DNA of 64,000 nt from Desulforhopalus vacuolatus (GCF_016918505.1 NZ_JAFFPZ010000002.1:124001-188000); one strand, 5' to 3'. Counted from the stretch's first letter, positions 43,267 to 53,075 are shown. Made by a program: numbers and translations. The notes: a model not told the origin generated them from the sequence alone.

Positions 43267-43533
43267 TCAACCCAGCCCGATTTTACTTTTCAAGCTGTTC
43301 CACATTTCGCCAGCAACCTTTTTGTCGCTCATGGCAATTGATGCAAGAAAAATTCCTGTAATGGCAGTAATTGCAATCGCCAGGCCTATGGCAAGACCAA
43401 ACAGGAAAAGAATGAATTGAAAGGGAGACGCTGTCACTCCATTGCTGGCAGTACCAAGACAACCAATAAGGATAATAACAGCACCCAGAAGGATGGCTGC
43501 CTGTTTCAGGGGCTTGCTCATTTCTTTGTTCAT
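43267..43533 (-). CDS. Small hypothetical membrane protein
   Basis: 88 residues from MNKEMSKPLKQ; GGAG six bases upstream supports this ATG over one at 43545. Two hydrophobic segments (about 12-30 and 38-66) are joined by a short loop, with a positively charged end (LKSKIGLG). I do not recognise a family. The gene has a good ribosome binding site and a strong terminator, so it is probably expressed. It lies between pilC and an M48 pseudogene, all on the same strand. Confidence 0.65.
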   Translation of the reverse strand: MNKEMSKPLKQAAILLGAVIILIGCLGTASNGVTASPFQFILFLFGLAIGLAIAITAITGIFLASIAMSDKKVAGEMWNSLKSKIGLG

Positions 43534-43645
43534 GCAGTGCTCCATAATGCAGAGGTTAAAGGAGAAAAAGCTAAAAAAATATCACGAAATGATAATAACA
43601 TGAAATTTTAGCTTCGACATCGATATTTATCGGTAAGAGAGGGAA

Positions 43646-44095
43646 TCAGAGGGAATCCATACTTTGATTGAATGAGAGGGATTGAAGGTATTGCAGGCGT
43701 TGCCGCAGTGGAGGATGACTGTAGTGAAGCAGGACATACAGAGGATGTTCTGCAGGGCCAGAGATGAGAGCGAATAAAACAAGTCCCGCATAAATGGAGT
43801 CGGTGTCCATGTTGAGAGCATGACGTGTCCCGGGACACTTGAGAAAAAGGGAGAGAAGGGAGAAAGTGAGGCCCGTCTGGATGGCGAAAAAAATAAAGTT
43901 CACACCAATGTGGTGAAGTTTGCAGTGGCCCATTTCGTGCGCAAGAACGGCGACAATCTGTTGAGAATTCAACCTTTCAACAATGGTGTCAAAAAAGATG
44001 ATCTTACGGAAGCGGCCGAAACCTGTAAAAAAAGCGTTAAGCCGGGTTGACCGTCGCAGAAGGGTGGATGTAACGAGCAGGAGTGGAGTATTCAT
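43646..44095 (-). pseudogene. M48-family (Ste24-like) metallopeptidase, decayed
   Basis: The frame retains the core of a CAAX-protease-type M48 peptidase: RSTRLNAFFTGFGRFRKIIF, then VAVLAHEMGHCKLHH with HExxH. The N-terminal membrane half is gone. The segment with the third zinc ligand (the SRxxExxAD region) is deleted: the frame passes from VLFALISGP directly to EHPLYVLLHYSHPPLRQRL, the family's C-terminus. With no third ligand and no N-terminal half it cannot be an active protease. Its first codons abut the terminator of the nuo operon. Confidence 0.78.
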
Positions 44096-44100
44096 GGCAG

Positions 44101-44134
44101 AAAAAAAGGGCTTTGCCGTTATACGGCAAAGCCC
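44101..44134 (-). terminator. Intrinsic terminator of the nuo operon
   Basis: A perfect 12-bp stem (GGGCTTTGCCGT/ACGGCAAAGCCC) with a three-base loop is followed on the minus strand by seven T, 23 bases after the nuoN stop. Confidence 0.93.
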
Positions 44135-44156
44135 CTGCAAAAAGAGTATTCCGGTG

Positions 44157-45641
44157 TCAGCTGAAGGTTGTACTCAGAGCTGCAGCAAGTGTATTGACAA
44201 CCGGATTGGCAAACACACCCATGGCGATGATGGTGATCAATAGAAAAAATGCCGCTGCATTGACAAGAAGGGAAGGTGTAGCCGCAGGTCGTTCTTTATC
44301 ATCGGTACACCATGCCTGCCGGACAATGGAAAGATAATAGTAGATAGCAATAGCTGTATTAATAGTCGCAAGGACAACAAATACAAGATAGCCTTTATGC
44401 AAAACTTCAACCATTACCATGAACTTGCCCATAAAGCCGACAAACGGAGGAATACCGGCAAGTGCAAAGAGGGCACAGGCCAAAGTTATGGCAAGCAGCG
44501 GTGCGCGTTTGTACAGACCTGCCATATCGCTGACCTGAAGGTTGGAACCATTGCGGGAGAGTGTGCAGATGACAAGGAAACAGGCCAGCGTCATCAACAG
44601 ATAACCAATAATATAATACATGGCGATAGCAAAACCGTAGAGTCCCAGCATGGCAACAGAAAGAAGGGCGAAACCGGCATGGGCTATGCCGGAATAACCA
44701 AGCAGCCGTTTCATGTCTTTCTGTACAAGCGCTGCGAGGTTGCCATAAAACATGGAGATAACAGCGCAGGATCCGAGAACCCATGTCACTTCCTGACCGG
44801 AGGCGGGAATGAGACTGGCGATACGAATTAACAACGCTATTCCGACAACCTTGGGGACGGTGGCGATAAAGGCAGTTGCCTCATTGCCTGCACCTTCGTA
44901 AACATCTGGAACCCAGAATTGCATGGGGAAGAGAGCAACTTTGTAAAAAAATCCTGCAAGGATGAGCAGCACAGCAACAACGGCCACCGGAGCCGGAAAT
45001 ATTTTGGCAAGTGCTGGAGCAAGGACAGGAAGTTCTGTAGATCCAGTCAGACCGTAGATATAGCTCATGCCGAAAAGCATGAGTCCAGAGGCGGTAATAC
45101 CGTAAAGCAGGTATTTCATGGCTGCCTCACTCTGCATTCCCTGACCTGTCTGGCAGAATATGCCTGCATGTCCGTGACCTGTACTGTCCTGGGCTGTTCC
45201 ATTGACCAGTGCCCCTGTATCGTTCTTGCGCATGGCAACCATGAGGTAAACGGTAAAGGAAGAGAGTTCAAGGGAAACAAAGATTGCCAGCAGTTCATTT
45301 GCAGAAACCAGCATCATCAATCCAAAAACTGACATCAGCATGAAGAGGTAATATTCGGGCTGAGTGCCTTTTTTTACGCCAGCATCCGGATTGGAGAAGA
45401 GCATGATAATAAAGGTCCCGAGGACCACTATACTCTTAATAATCTGCGTGAAGAGGTCAACCTTGAAGGCACCAAAAAACATGGTTCCGTTATTTCCAAT
45501 AGAGCAAATAGTGGTAACCAGGGAGATCAGGAGCACATAGGCGGTAATATTTTTGACCGTTCGGGGCTGGAATTGGCCAAGACTTACCGCAAAAAGAGCA
45601 AGACCTGCGCCCAGTATTGTCAGTTCAGGGAGGAAGAGCAT
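44157..45641 (-). CDS. nuoN: Complex I-type subunit N (antiporter-like)
   Basis: 494 residues with about 14 membrane helices. Conserved FVSLELSSFTVYLMVA, FFYKVALFPMQFWVPDVYEG (helix with the key Lys), KDMKRLLGYSGIAHAGF and a C-terminal LAGIPPFVGFMGKF identify NuoN. It is a proton- or Na+-channel subunit of the membrane arm. It is the last gene of the operon; an intrinsic terminator follows. Confidence 0.96.
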   Translation of the reverse strand: MLFLPELTILGAGLALFAVSLGQFQPRTVKNITAYVLLISLVTTICSIGNNGTMFFGAFKVDLFTQIIKSIVVLGTFIIMLFSNPDAGVKKGTQPEYYLFMLMSVFGLMMLVSANELLAIFVSLELSSFTVYLMVAMRKNDTGALVNGTAQDSTGHGHAGIFCQTGQGMQSEAAMKYLLYGITASGLMLFGMSYIYGLTGSTELPVLAPALAKIFPAPVAVVAVLLILAGFFYKVALFPMQFWVPDVYEGAGNEATAFIATVPKVVGIALLIRIASLIPASGQEVTWVLGSCAVISMFYGNLAALVQKDMKRLLGYSGIAHAGFALLSVAMLGLYGFAIAMYYIIGYLLMTLACFLVICTLSRNGSNLQVSDMAGLYKRAPLLAITLACALFALAGIPPFVGFMGKFMVMVEVLHKGYLVFVVLATINTAIAIYYYLSIVRQAWCTDDKERPAATPSLLVNAAAFFLLITIIAMGVFANPVVNTLAAALSTTFS

Positions 45642-45668
45642 CGTAATTACCTTTTCAAATTCCTTAAA

Positions 45669-47216
45669 TTAGTTCAGGATAGTCCCGGCTATTGCCACCG
45701 CTTTTGCCTGGCAGGTTGCGAAATTCTGAACCAGTGCACTTACGCTGGAGTGCATTATATTCAGAAAGGGTTTCGGGGCGAGTCCGACCCACAAAACAAA
45801 GAGGAGGAAGGGGGCCAGAGTTATAATTTCTCGAATATTCAAATCATGCTCCTTGAGCCAGGAGTTGTCCGGGTTGTGTTCGCGTCCCCAGATTTTCCTC
45901 TGCAGCATGCGCAGCATGTACGCAGCCGCAAGAACTGCTCCGGGAATGGATGCGAGAGCAAGCCACGGAAAATTCCCCTGGGAAAGGCTGTATTTGAAGG
46001 TTCCTGCAATGATCATGAATTCTCCGACAAAGCCGTTGGTTCCAGGGAACGCAAAAGCTGCAAGGGAGAAGAAGGTAAAGAAGGTTATATACACCGGCAT
46101 GTATTTACCGATACCCGTTGCAGATTCAATGTCACGGCTGTGGGTGCGCTCATAGATCATTCCGATACAGAGAAAAAGTGCACCGGTTGTGACACCGTGG
46201 TTAATCATCTGTAGAACTGCACCCTCAATACCGTCAAGGTTCAGGGTAAATATTCCAAGAGTGATAAAGCCCATATGACCAACCGAGGAGTATGCGATCA
46301 ACTTTTTCATATCCGACTGGGCAAGTGCTGTAAAACCACCGTAAATAATTCCAATAATCGACAGCCAGAGAACCCAGGGCATCATGATCGCAGTCGCTTC
46401 CGGAGTAATCGGCAAAGCAAAGCGAAGAAAACCATAGGCACCCATTTTCAGCAGGAGACTGGCAAGAATAACCGACCCCGCAGCAGGAGCTTCAACATGC
46501 GCTGCCGGCAGCCAGGTGTGGAACGGGAACATTGGTACTTTAATGGCAAAGGCAAGAAAAAAAGCAAGAAAAAGAAACATCTGCGCTGAAGTGGAATAAC
46601 TTTGCCACATCATGTCGGGGATGAAAAAACTATACCCGTTCTGCATATAGAGCCAGATAATTGCCACCAGTAACAGTACCGATCCAGCCAGTGTATAGAG
46701 GAAAAACTTGACAGAGGCGTAAATGCGCCGTGGTCCTCCCCAAATGCCAATCAGCAGGTACATGGGAATAAGCATTGCCTCCCACATGACATAAAAAAGA
46801 ACGAAGTCAAGTGCGACAAAAACCCCAATCATGGCAGTTTCCATGATGAGCATGCAGATCATGAAAGCCCGAACTCTTTTTTTGATATAGGTCCAGGAGA
46901 CCAGCACACAAAACGGCATGATCAATGTGGTTAGGAGCAGCAGGAGAATGGAGATGCCGTCGACTCCCACCGTATAATTGATATTGAAAGCCTCAATCCA
47001 TGGTCTCATTTCAACAAATTGAAACCTGGCTGTTGTCGAGTCAAAACCAGAGAGCAGTGTCAACGACAACAGAGCGACAACTGTGGTGAAAGCCAGTGCC
47101 GTCCAGCGGCAATTCTCCTCATCTTTGATGAGAAGCAGGACCAGGGCTCCCAGCATCGGCAGGAAAATCAGCACGCTGAGGATGGGGAAACCGGAGTTTA
47201 AAAGTAATTGATCCAT
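45669..47216 (-). CDS. nuoM: Complex I-type subunit M (antiporter-like)
   Basis: 515 residues. VGVDGISILLLLLTTLIMPF, EAMLIPMYLLIGIWGG, FAIKVPMFPFHTWLPAAHVEAP (in part) and QSDMKKLIAYSSVGHMGF are NuoM signatures. It is an ion-pumping subunit of the membrane arm. It lies between the NuoL-like and NuoN genes with short spacers. Confidence 0.96.
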   Translation of the reverse strand: MDQLLLNSGFPILSVLIFLPMLGALVLLLIKDEENCRWTALAFTTVVALLSLTLLSGFDSTTARFQFVEMRPWIEAFNINYTVGVDGISILLLLLTTLIMPFCVLVSWTYIKKRVRAFMICMLIMETAMIGVFVALDFVLFYVMWEAMLIPMYLLIGIWGGPRRIYASVKFFLYTLAGSVLLLVAIIWLYMQNGYSFFIPDMMWQSYSTSAQMFLFLAFFLAFAIKVPMFPFHTWLPAAHVEAPAAGSVILASLLLKMGAYGFLRFALPITPEATAIMMPWVLWLSIIGIIYGGFTALAQSDMKKLIAYSSVGHMGFITLGIFTLNLDGIEGAVLQMINHGVTTGALFLCIGMIYERTHSRDIESATGIGKYMPVYITFFTFFSLAAFAFPGTNGFVGEFMIIAGTFKYSLSQGNFPWLALASIPGAVLAAAYMLRMLQRKIWGREHNPDNSWLKEHDLNIREIITLAPFLLFVLWVGLAPKPFLNIMHSSVSALVQNFATCQAKAVAIAGTILN

Positions 47217-47259
47217 CGAATATGATCCTTTCTTTGAAACTTAGTGAAATGTCAATCCA

Positions 47260-49050
47260 TCAGAGCCAGACAAAGGCTGTCAGTAAGATTGCTGCGAAGG
47301 TCAGAGATATATAGAGCGTCTGTTGAATCTGTCCCTTTTGCAGAACAACCGTCACCCGGCGTCCGATTCCCAGAACACTGCGGGCGGTTCCGTCAACAAT
47401 GGTATCAATAACATTCCAGTCAAACCATGACCAGAACTTTGCAGAACTCATCAGGTCAGCCATGCCAACATTTTTGTACAGTTTCCCCCAGGCGGTATCT
47501 GCACTCTGGATCGGTCCGGAAGCAAGTTTGAGAAAATATTGTCCGCCACGACGGTAGAACCAGTCCAGGTCAAGGCTGATGGTATTTGTCGGTTTCACAA
47601 AACCTTTCAGGAAAATGAACGCCAGAACTGTAAAAGCAATAATCTGCAGGGTTTCAACAACGTGGCCTGTATTGTAAGGATTATACTCCACTGCATAGGG
47701 AAGCATGTTGTAAAGGAAGGGCAGATAACAACCGACTACAAGACAGAGTCCTGCAGCAATGGTCATGGCCAGGGTCATATTCCACGGCGGATCCACTGCC
47801 TTCTTCATCGTTTCTTCTGAGCAGTGGCTTTCGCCAAAGAAAAGGTAGTAGGGCAGTCGCAGGCCAGCTACGAAGAACGTCCCGACAGAGACTATCGACA
47901 ACAGAAAACCGGCAATGACCAGATGATCTTCAAAACTGGCAGTAATGATCATGGACTTACTGACAAATCCGGAAAACCAGGGGAAGGCGGAAACAGATAC
48001 CCCGCCAACAAGAAGAAAAATCAAAGTCAGGGGCATTTTTCGGAACAGCCCGCCAAGCTCAGTGAGTTTGGATTTTCCTGTAGCGTGAACCACGGCACCG
48101 GCTGCCATGAAGAGCAGACTTTTGTAAAGGATATGGGCAAAGGCATGGGCACAGGCGCCGTTAATTGCCAGTGCTGTACCGATCCCGACTCCGGCTACCA
48201 TGTAACCAACCTGTGAAACAATCTCCCAGGCAAGCAGACGGCGGATATCATTCTCCATCATGGCGTAAATAATGCCGTAAATTGCCATGAAGACGCCGAG
48301 ATAAATCAGAATATCAAAACCGGCAAACCCTCTCGCAAGTGTGTAAACAGCTGTTTTTGTGGTAAATGCGCACATGAAAACGGCACCGGCGACACTGGCC
48401 TTGGAATAGGCATCCGGCAGCCAGGAGTGAAGCGGGGGCACGGCGGCGTTAAGCATCAACCCGGCCATGATCAGCCATGTATACAGGTGAGTGGTTTCTT
48501 CGCTGAGTTGGACAAAATCCATATTGCCTACAGCCTGATAGCGGAGAACAAAACCGAGCAGGAGAATTACTCCTCCAGTTGTATGAACCAGAAGATAGCG
48601 ATAGCCAGCTTGAAGGGCACCCTGTTCTGTATTGCACCAGACAAGGAACGTTGAAGCAACAGCCATCATTTCCCAGAAAAGAAAGAGTGTGATGTAATCG
48701 CCGCAGTAAATGGCCCCAAGACTGCCTGCAACATAAAACCATGCCGCGACCTGGACCCAGACATTTTTTACATTCAGACTGTAGATAGTACCGATAATGC
48801 ACATCAGTGCCATGATAAAGCCGAATACCGATGAGAGACTGTCTACCCGACCGAATGTCAGCGTCCATTTCCCCATGAAAGTAAGGATTCCATGCATACC
48901 GGGACTGGTATTAAGAGCCATGACATCCATGAAAACAATCAATGGCACGACAAGCAGAAGAAACCGACGTGTTAAATCCTTTGTCAACGGCAGAAGTACT
49001 GCGCCGATGATCAGGAGGAGGGAGGGATGTATGAAAAAATCAGATGTCAT
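47260..49050 (-). CDS. nuoL: NuoL-like antiporter subunit with C-terminal lateral-helix region
   Basis: 596 residues from MTSDFFIHPS with GAGGAC upstream; a start at 49116 is rejected. The antiporter core has YCGDYITLFLFWEMMAVAST, LHSWLPDAYSKASV and NDIRRLLAWEIVSQVGYM, which in this part resembles MrpD/HyfB as much as NuoL. The extra C-terminal 110 residues (FDWNVIDTIVDGTARSVLG, QKGQIQQTLYI, final helix) match the end of NuoL that carries the lateral helix. So it is probably the distal pump of the membrane arm. A second, shorter MrpD-like subunit lies upstream. Confidence 0.8.
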   Translation of the reverse strand: MTSDFFIHPSLLLIIGAVLLPLTKDLTRRFLLLVVPLIVFMDVMALNTSPGMHGILTFMGKWTLTFGRVDSLSSVFGFIMALMCIIGTIYSLNVKNVWVQVAAWFYVAGSLGAIYCGDYITLFLFWEMMAVASTFLVWCNTEQGALQAGYRYLLVHTTGGVILLLGFVLRYQAVGNMDFVQLSEETTHLYTWLIMAGLMLNAAVPPLHSWLPDAYSKASVAGAVFMCAFTTKTAVYTLARGFAGFDILIYLGVFMAIYGIIYAMMENDIRRLLAWEIVSQVGYMVAGVGIGTALAINGACAHAFAHILYKSLLFMAAGAVVHATGKSKLTELGGLFRKMPLTLIFLLVGGVSVSAFPWFSGFVSKSMIITASFEDHLVIAGFLLSIVSVGTFFVAGLRLPYYLFFGESHCSEETMKKAVDPPWNMTLAMTIAAGLCLVVGCYLPFLYNMLPYAVEYNPYNTGHVVETLQIIAFTVLAFIFLKGFVKPTNTISLDLDWFYRRGGQYFLKLASGPIQSADTAWGKLYKNVGMADLMSSAKFWSWFDWNVIDTIVDGTARSVLGIGRRVTVVLQKGQIQQTLYISLTFAAILLTAFVWL

Positions 49051-49294
49051 AATAGTCCTCTTTCCGTTTGATTCCTGCTGCCCCGTATATTCGGGCAATA
49101 CCAGCCAGTACGACACAGGCGATTAAGGTAAAAATTGTCCAGAAGGCCGGGATATTCGCCTCCAGCCAGGTATGGGGGTGTGTATTGTGGACAAAAAAGA
49201 GGGTGTAGAGAAGCACGACTGCTGCAAAAATGTAGCAAAAAAGACGTACTATCAGCCCGTTCCTGTTGAGCATTTCAAAGAATTTCGCAATCAT
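49040..49294 (-). CDS. Small membrane protein within the nuo operon
   Basis: 84 residues with two hydrophobic helices (about 13-35 and 49-70) and a charged C-terminus (GIKRKEDYYDI). Its start overlaps the stop of the upstream MrpD-like gene by four bases and its end overlaps the next start, so it is translated with the operon. I do not recognise a named family. Position suggests a structural subunit of the membrane arm, perhaps linking the extra antiporter-like subunits. Confidence 0.7.
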   Translation of the reverse strand: MIAKFFEMLNRNGLIVRLFCYIFAAVVLLYTLFFVHNTHPHTWLEANIPAFWTIFTLIACVVLAGIARIYGAAGIKRKEDYYDI

Positions 49295-50754
49295 CCCGTC
49301 ACCGCCTTGGCAAATTGCAACATGAAGTTTGGATAAATCCCAATGATAATAGAAACTGCAGCTGCGATTACAATCGGTACCAGCATCGCCAGTGGTGCTT
49401 CTTTCACCTTGTCGTATATCACCCCGTTGGCAGGTTTAGCAAAAAAGGCCCGGTAGGTGATTGGCAGAAAGTAGGCTGCATTAAGAATTGTTGAGGTAAT
49501 CAGCACGAGAATAATGCCGATCTGATTGGCATCAAGCGCCCCGATCAACAGATCCCATTTCGTAATGAATCCGGCGGCAGGAGGAACACCTATCATGGTC
49601 AGGGACGCAAGGAAAAAGGCCCCGAAGGTGAAGGGCATGGCCCGGCCAAGGCCATCAAGTTCAGAGACGAGTTTCTTCTGAGTGACAACGAAAATTGCCC
49701 CGGCACAGAAGAAGAGAGTGATCTTGGCAAAAGCGTGGTTGACGATATGAATCAATCCACCCTGAATCCCTGGAGTGGTAAGTAGAGCAACCCCGAGAAT
49801 GATATAACTGAGCTGGCTTACTGTTGAGTATGCCAGTCGTGCTTTCAGATTGTCTTTGGAGAGGGCAATAACGGATGCCACGAGGATGGTGAAGCTGACA
49901 AACCACGCGGTGGGAATTCCGAGATTGAGCAGTGACATGAGATCGGTGCCGAAAACATAGAGCATGGTGCGGGTGGTACAAAAAACCCCGACTTTTACCA
50001 CTGCCACTGCATGCAACAGGGCTGAAACCGGTGTCGGTGCAACCATTGCTCCTGGAAGCCAGTGGTGGAGAGGCATGATGCCGTTCTTGGCGAATCCGAA
50101 CAGGCAGAAGATATAGAGCATGGTAACCAGCGTTGAGTTAACCTCCGCCGGAAAGATGCCTGTTGTGCAGTTTGACGCAAAATCAAGAGAACCTGTAAGA
50201 ACATAAATGAGGATGATCGCCGGCAACAGGAAAAGTTTTGCCGTCCCTGTCAGGTAGACAATGTACTTGCGCGCTCCGTTGTATCCTTCTTCATCCTGGT
50301 GATGGGCAACCAGCGGATAGGTGCAGATGGAGACAATCTCATAAAAAAGATACATGGTGAAGAGATTGTCTGAAAAAGCAACGCCGATGGCTCCGAAGAT
50401 TGCCAGCGCGAAACTGGCATTGAAACGGGTCTGTGCATGTTCATTCAGGCTGCGCATGTAGCCGAGAGAATAAAAGACAGCGATGGTCCAGAGCGAGGAG
50501 GCAACGAAGGCAAATATCATCGACATTGCATCTGCCCGCAGAGTAACAGACACGCCGGGCAGAAGTGAAAAGAGTTCCAGCTTCAAAACATTACCGTGCA
50601 GGACAGAAGGGACCATCCCGCCGACAATCACCAGCAGCAGAAGCGAGGTGACACTGGAGATCGCCTCCCGCACGTTTGGCTTGTTTCCGTTAAGAAGCAC
50701 CCCGATAGTTCCCCCGAGGGGAAGGAGCAGGGCTAAAATAAGTGAATAATCCAT
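49291..50754 (-). CDS. Extra antiporter-like subunit (MrpD-like)
   Basis: 487 residues with about 14 helices. MYLFYEIVSICTYPLVAHHQ, GIMPLHHWLPGAMVAPTPVSA, KDNLKARLAYSTVSQLSYI and MIGVPPAAGFITKWDLL show the antiporter fold with its conserved Glu, Lys and His positions. It lacks the NuoL lateral-helix extension. It sits where nuoL normally follows nuoK, so this operon has four antiporter-like subunits instead of three. The role is likely an additional ion-translocating module. Confidence 0.88.
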   Translation of the reverse strand: MDYSLILALLLPLGGTIGVLLNGNKPNVREAISSVTSLLLLVIVGGMVPSVLHGNVLKLELFSLLPGVSVTLRADAMSMIFAFVASSLWTIAVFYSLGYMRSLNEHAQTRFNASFALAIFGAIGVAFSDNLFTMYLFYEIVSICTYPLVAHHQDEEGYNGARKYIVYLTGTAKLFLLPAIILIYVLTGSLDFASNCTTGIFPAEVNSTLVTMLYIFCLFGFAKNGIMPLHHWLPGAMVAPTPVSALLHAVAVVKVGVFCTTRTMLYVFGTDLMSLLNLGIPTAWFVSFTILVASVIALSKDNLKARLAYSTVSQLSYIILGVALLTTPGIQGGLIHIVNHAFAKITLFFCAGAIFVVTQKKLVSELDGLGRAMPFTFGAFFLASLTMIGVPPAAGFITKWDLLIGALDANQIGIILVLITSTILNAAYFLPITYRAFFAKPANGVIYDKVKEAPLAMLVPIVIAAAVSIIIGIYPNFMLQFAKAVTG

Positions 50755-50771
50755 CTCAGACAGCTCCTTGA

Positions 50772-51098
50772 TTAACCTTTGAGTTGAACAGCATCTTCGG
50801 CATCAATCGAGTGGTAATGCCTGTAGATGGCAATAATGATGCTCAGGCCGATTGCAGCTTCGGCAGCAGCCACGGCCATGATGAAAAGGGTGAAAACCTG
50901 GCCGGTGACCGGGTCGGGGGCCAGGAATCGATTGAATGCCATGAAATTAACAGCGGCTCCAACCAGAATCAACTCTGAGGCAATGAGCATGCCGATGAAG
51001 GACTGCTGGGCAAGAACCCCGTAAACACCAAGGGCAAAAAGAACCGCTCCAAGAATCAGAAAGCAGTCCAGTTGATTATAGAGTCCGAGAATACTCAT
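50772..51098 (-). CDS. nuoK: Complex I-type subunit K
   Basis: 108 residues with three helices. GVYGVLAQQSFIGMLIASEL contains the conserved membrane Glu, and FMAFNRF and AAEAAIGLSIIIAIYRH complete the NuoK pattern. It is part of the E-channel of the membrane arm. It overlaps nuoJ by four bases. Confidence 0.96.
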   Translation of the reverse strand: MSILGLYNQLDCFLILGAVLFALGVYGVLAQQSFIGMLIASELILVGAAVNFMAFNRFLAPDPVTGQVFTLFIMAVAAAEAAIGLSIIIAIYRHYHSIDAEDAVQLKG

Positions 51099-51637
51099 GC
51101 GTCTTCCCTCCTTGTACGGGCAATCACCAGCGCGCCGAGAATAGCGATGAGGAGAACGATGGAGATCAATTCAAAAACCATAGAATAGTTGGTAAGCAAC
51201 TCAATCCCGATGCTTTTCATGGAACCATCGTTGATACGCTCCAGCGGTTGCCACGTATAACCAACAGAAAGAGCGGAAAAACTGATGCAGAGCATAATTG
51301 CGCTGACTATACCAAGAGGACCGGCAATTACTCCCCGGCGGGTACTTGCCATTTTCTCTTCCGGTGCAGCCAGCATGACTGCGAAGGAAATGGTAATGGC
51401 TACTGCTCCGACATAAATTAAAATCTGCATCATGGAGACAAAAACCGAGTTGAGAAAGAAATAAAGTCCTGCAACTCCCACAAAACAGACAATCAGACCG
51501 GCGACAGCATGAATAACTTTTTTAGAAAAAGCAACTGCAACCGCCCCCAGAAGGGTAATCCCGATGTTAATGAGAAAAACAAATCCCACCACACCGTTCA
51601 CGGAGAAAATCGATGGGGCTGTATCTAATGGTATCAT
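51095..51637 (-). CDS. nuoJ: Complex I-type subunit J
   Basis: 180 residues with five helices. ALYF-like AGLYFFLNSVFVSMMQILIY, VGAVAITISFAVML are the NuoJ signatures. It overlaps nuoI and nuoK by four bases each. Confidence 0.95.
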   Translation of the reverse strand: MIPLDTAPSIFSVNGVVGFVFLINIGITLLGAVAVAFSKKVIHAVAGLIVCFVGVAGLYFFLNSVFVSMMQILIYVGAVAITISFAVMLAAPEEKMASTRRGVIAGPLGIVSAIMLCISFSALSVGYTWQPLERINDGSMKSIGIELLTNYSMVFELISIVLLIAILGALVIARTRREDA

Positions 51638-52074
51638 TGGTTTCTCTCCCTGAGTCGGGCGAGCAGGTCGAAGTGAAAATCTTCTTTGTTACGGCTCGCC
51701 AGATTATACTCTTTGCTGTGTTCAATCGCGTTGAAGTTGCATGCTTCAACGCAGGCACTGCAGAGAGAACACTTGGTGAAGTCAAGATTGTAACTGGTCA
51801 GCACCTTTTTTTTCCCTCCTTCCGGTTTTTCTCCGGTAAGAGAAATACACCCGGAAGGGCAGGCGCGTACACACGACATGCAGCATACACAATTGGGGTC
51901 CCCATTTTCATTCTCAATAAGTTCAATGTGACCACGGTAGGCATCACACATCTTCAGTGTTTCATAGGGATAGGAGACAGTGACTTTGGGGGAGAACGCC
52001 TCAATAAAGGTGACCTTCATCCCCACAAAAAGACTCCAGAGGCCACTGAAGATTTCGCGGAAGTAGTTGATCAT
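51634..52074 (-). CDS. nuoI: Complex I-type subunit I (2[4Fe-4S])
   Basis: 146 residues. Two ferredoxin motifs are present: CVCCMSCVRACPSGC and CSLCSACVEACNFNAI; the second has Asn in place of the usual Pro. The N-terminal amphipathic helix region is kept. It carries clusters N6a/N6b that pass electrons to NuoB. It overlaps nuoH by one base. Confidence 0.95.
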   Translation of the reverse strand: MINYFREIFSGLWSLFVGMKVTFIEAFSPKVTVSYPYETLKMCDAYRGHIELIENENGDPNCVCCMSCVRACPSGCISLTGEKPEGGKKKVLTSYNLDFTKCSLCSACVEACNFNAIEHSKEYNLASRNKEDFHFDLLARLRERNQ

Positions 52075-53066
52075 TAAAACACCTTCATAAGTCCTGCAGT
52101 AAGCAGCAGGTTAACAAGTGAGGCTGGAATAAGAATCTTCCAGCTGAGGTTCAGGAGACCATAAATAGTGGTACGTGGAAAGGTCCAGCGAATCCAGATA
52201 ATGGTGAAAATGATGGCATACATTTTGATTAAGAACCACCATACTCCTGGAAAAAGCCCGAAGGGGCAGGACCAGCCACCGAGAAAGAAAATTGTTGCCA
52301 GGGTGGCTCCTATGACGATGTTGGCATACTCTCCCATGAAAAAGAGACCGAATCCCATTGAGCCATACTCAATGTGAAAACCAGCAACCAGTTCACCCTC
52401 TGCCTCACCCAGGTCAAAGGGAGCCCTGTTTGTCTCTGCCATGGAGCAGATAAAAAAGATGAGGAAGGAAAACGGCATTAAAATATTATGCGTTTCCCCG
52501 AACAGCGGGAAAATGTTCCAGTGGAAAAAATTCTCAGACTGCTGGGCAACAATAGCATCAAGATTCGTCGTTCCTGCCATCAGGGTGATGGTCAGTGCCG
52601 TAATAATCATGGGGATTTCGTAGGCCACTGCCTGAGAGACAGAACGCATTGCGGCCATCAGGGAATATTTATTACGTGAGGACCAGCCGGCAAAGACGAT
52701 TCCCATGGTGCCCATTGAGGCGAAGGCGAAAACCATCAACAAACCGACGTCAATGTTCTGGGCCTGCAGCCAGTCTGAGTAGGGCAGGGCGACAAAGCTC
52801 ATAATCGCCGGGCACATAACCAGTACGGGGGCACTGATGTACATAAATTTGTCTGCACCGTCGGGAATAATGAGCTGTTTGGCCATAAGCTTGATGCCGT
52901 CGAGGGGCGGCTGCAGCAAACCAAAGGGACCGTTGATGTTCGGTCCCGGACGACGCTGAATTATTCCCGCCCCGCGTCGTTCCGCGAGCACGAGATAGGC
53001 CGCGTTAAACGCAGCCCAGGCAATAGCAATGATAACGGCAAGCAGAATTGTCAGTGTAAGTATCAT
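52074..53066 (-). CDS. nuoH: Complex I-type subunit H
   Basis: 330 residues, eight helices. ERRGAGIIQRRPGPNINGPF (start), FDLGEAEGELVAGFHIEY (quinone-site acidic loop) and RWTFPRTTIYGLLNLSWK are conserved in NuoH. It forms the quinone chamber with NuoB and NuoD. Confidence 0.96.
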   Translation of the reverse strand: MILTLTILLAVIIAIAWAAFNAAYLVLAERRGAGIIQRRPGPNINGPFGLLQPPLDGIKLMAKQLIIPDGADKFMYISAPVLVMCPAIMSFVALPYSDWLQAQNIDVGLLMVFAFASMGTMGIVFAGWSSRNKYSLMAAMRSVSQAVAYEIPMIITALTITLMAGTTNLDAIVAQQSENFFHWNIFPLFGETHNILMPFSFLIFFICSMAETNRAPFDLGEAEGELVAGFHIEYGSMGFGLFFMGEYANIVIGATLATIFFLGGWSCPFGLFPGVWWFLIKMYAIIFTIIWIRWTFPRTTIYGLLNLSWKILIPASLVNLLLTAGLMKVF

Positions 53067-53075
53067 AGTAACCTC

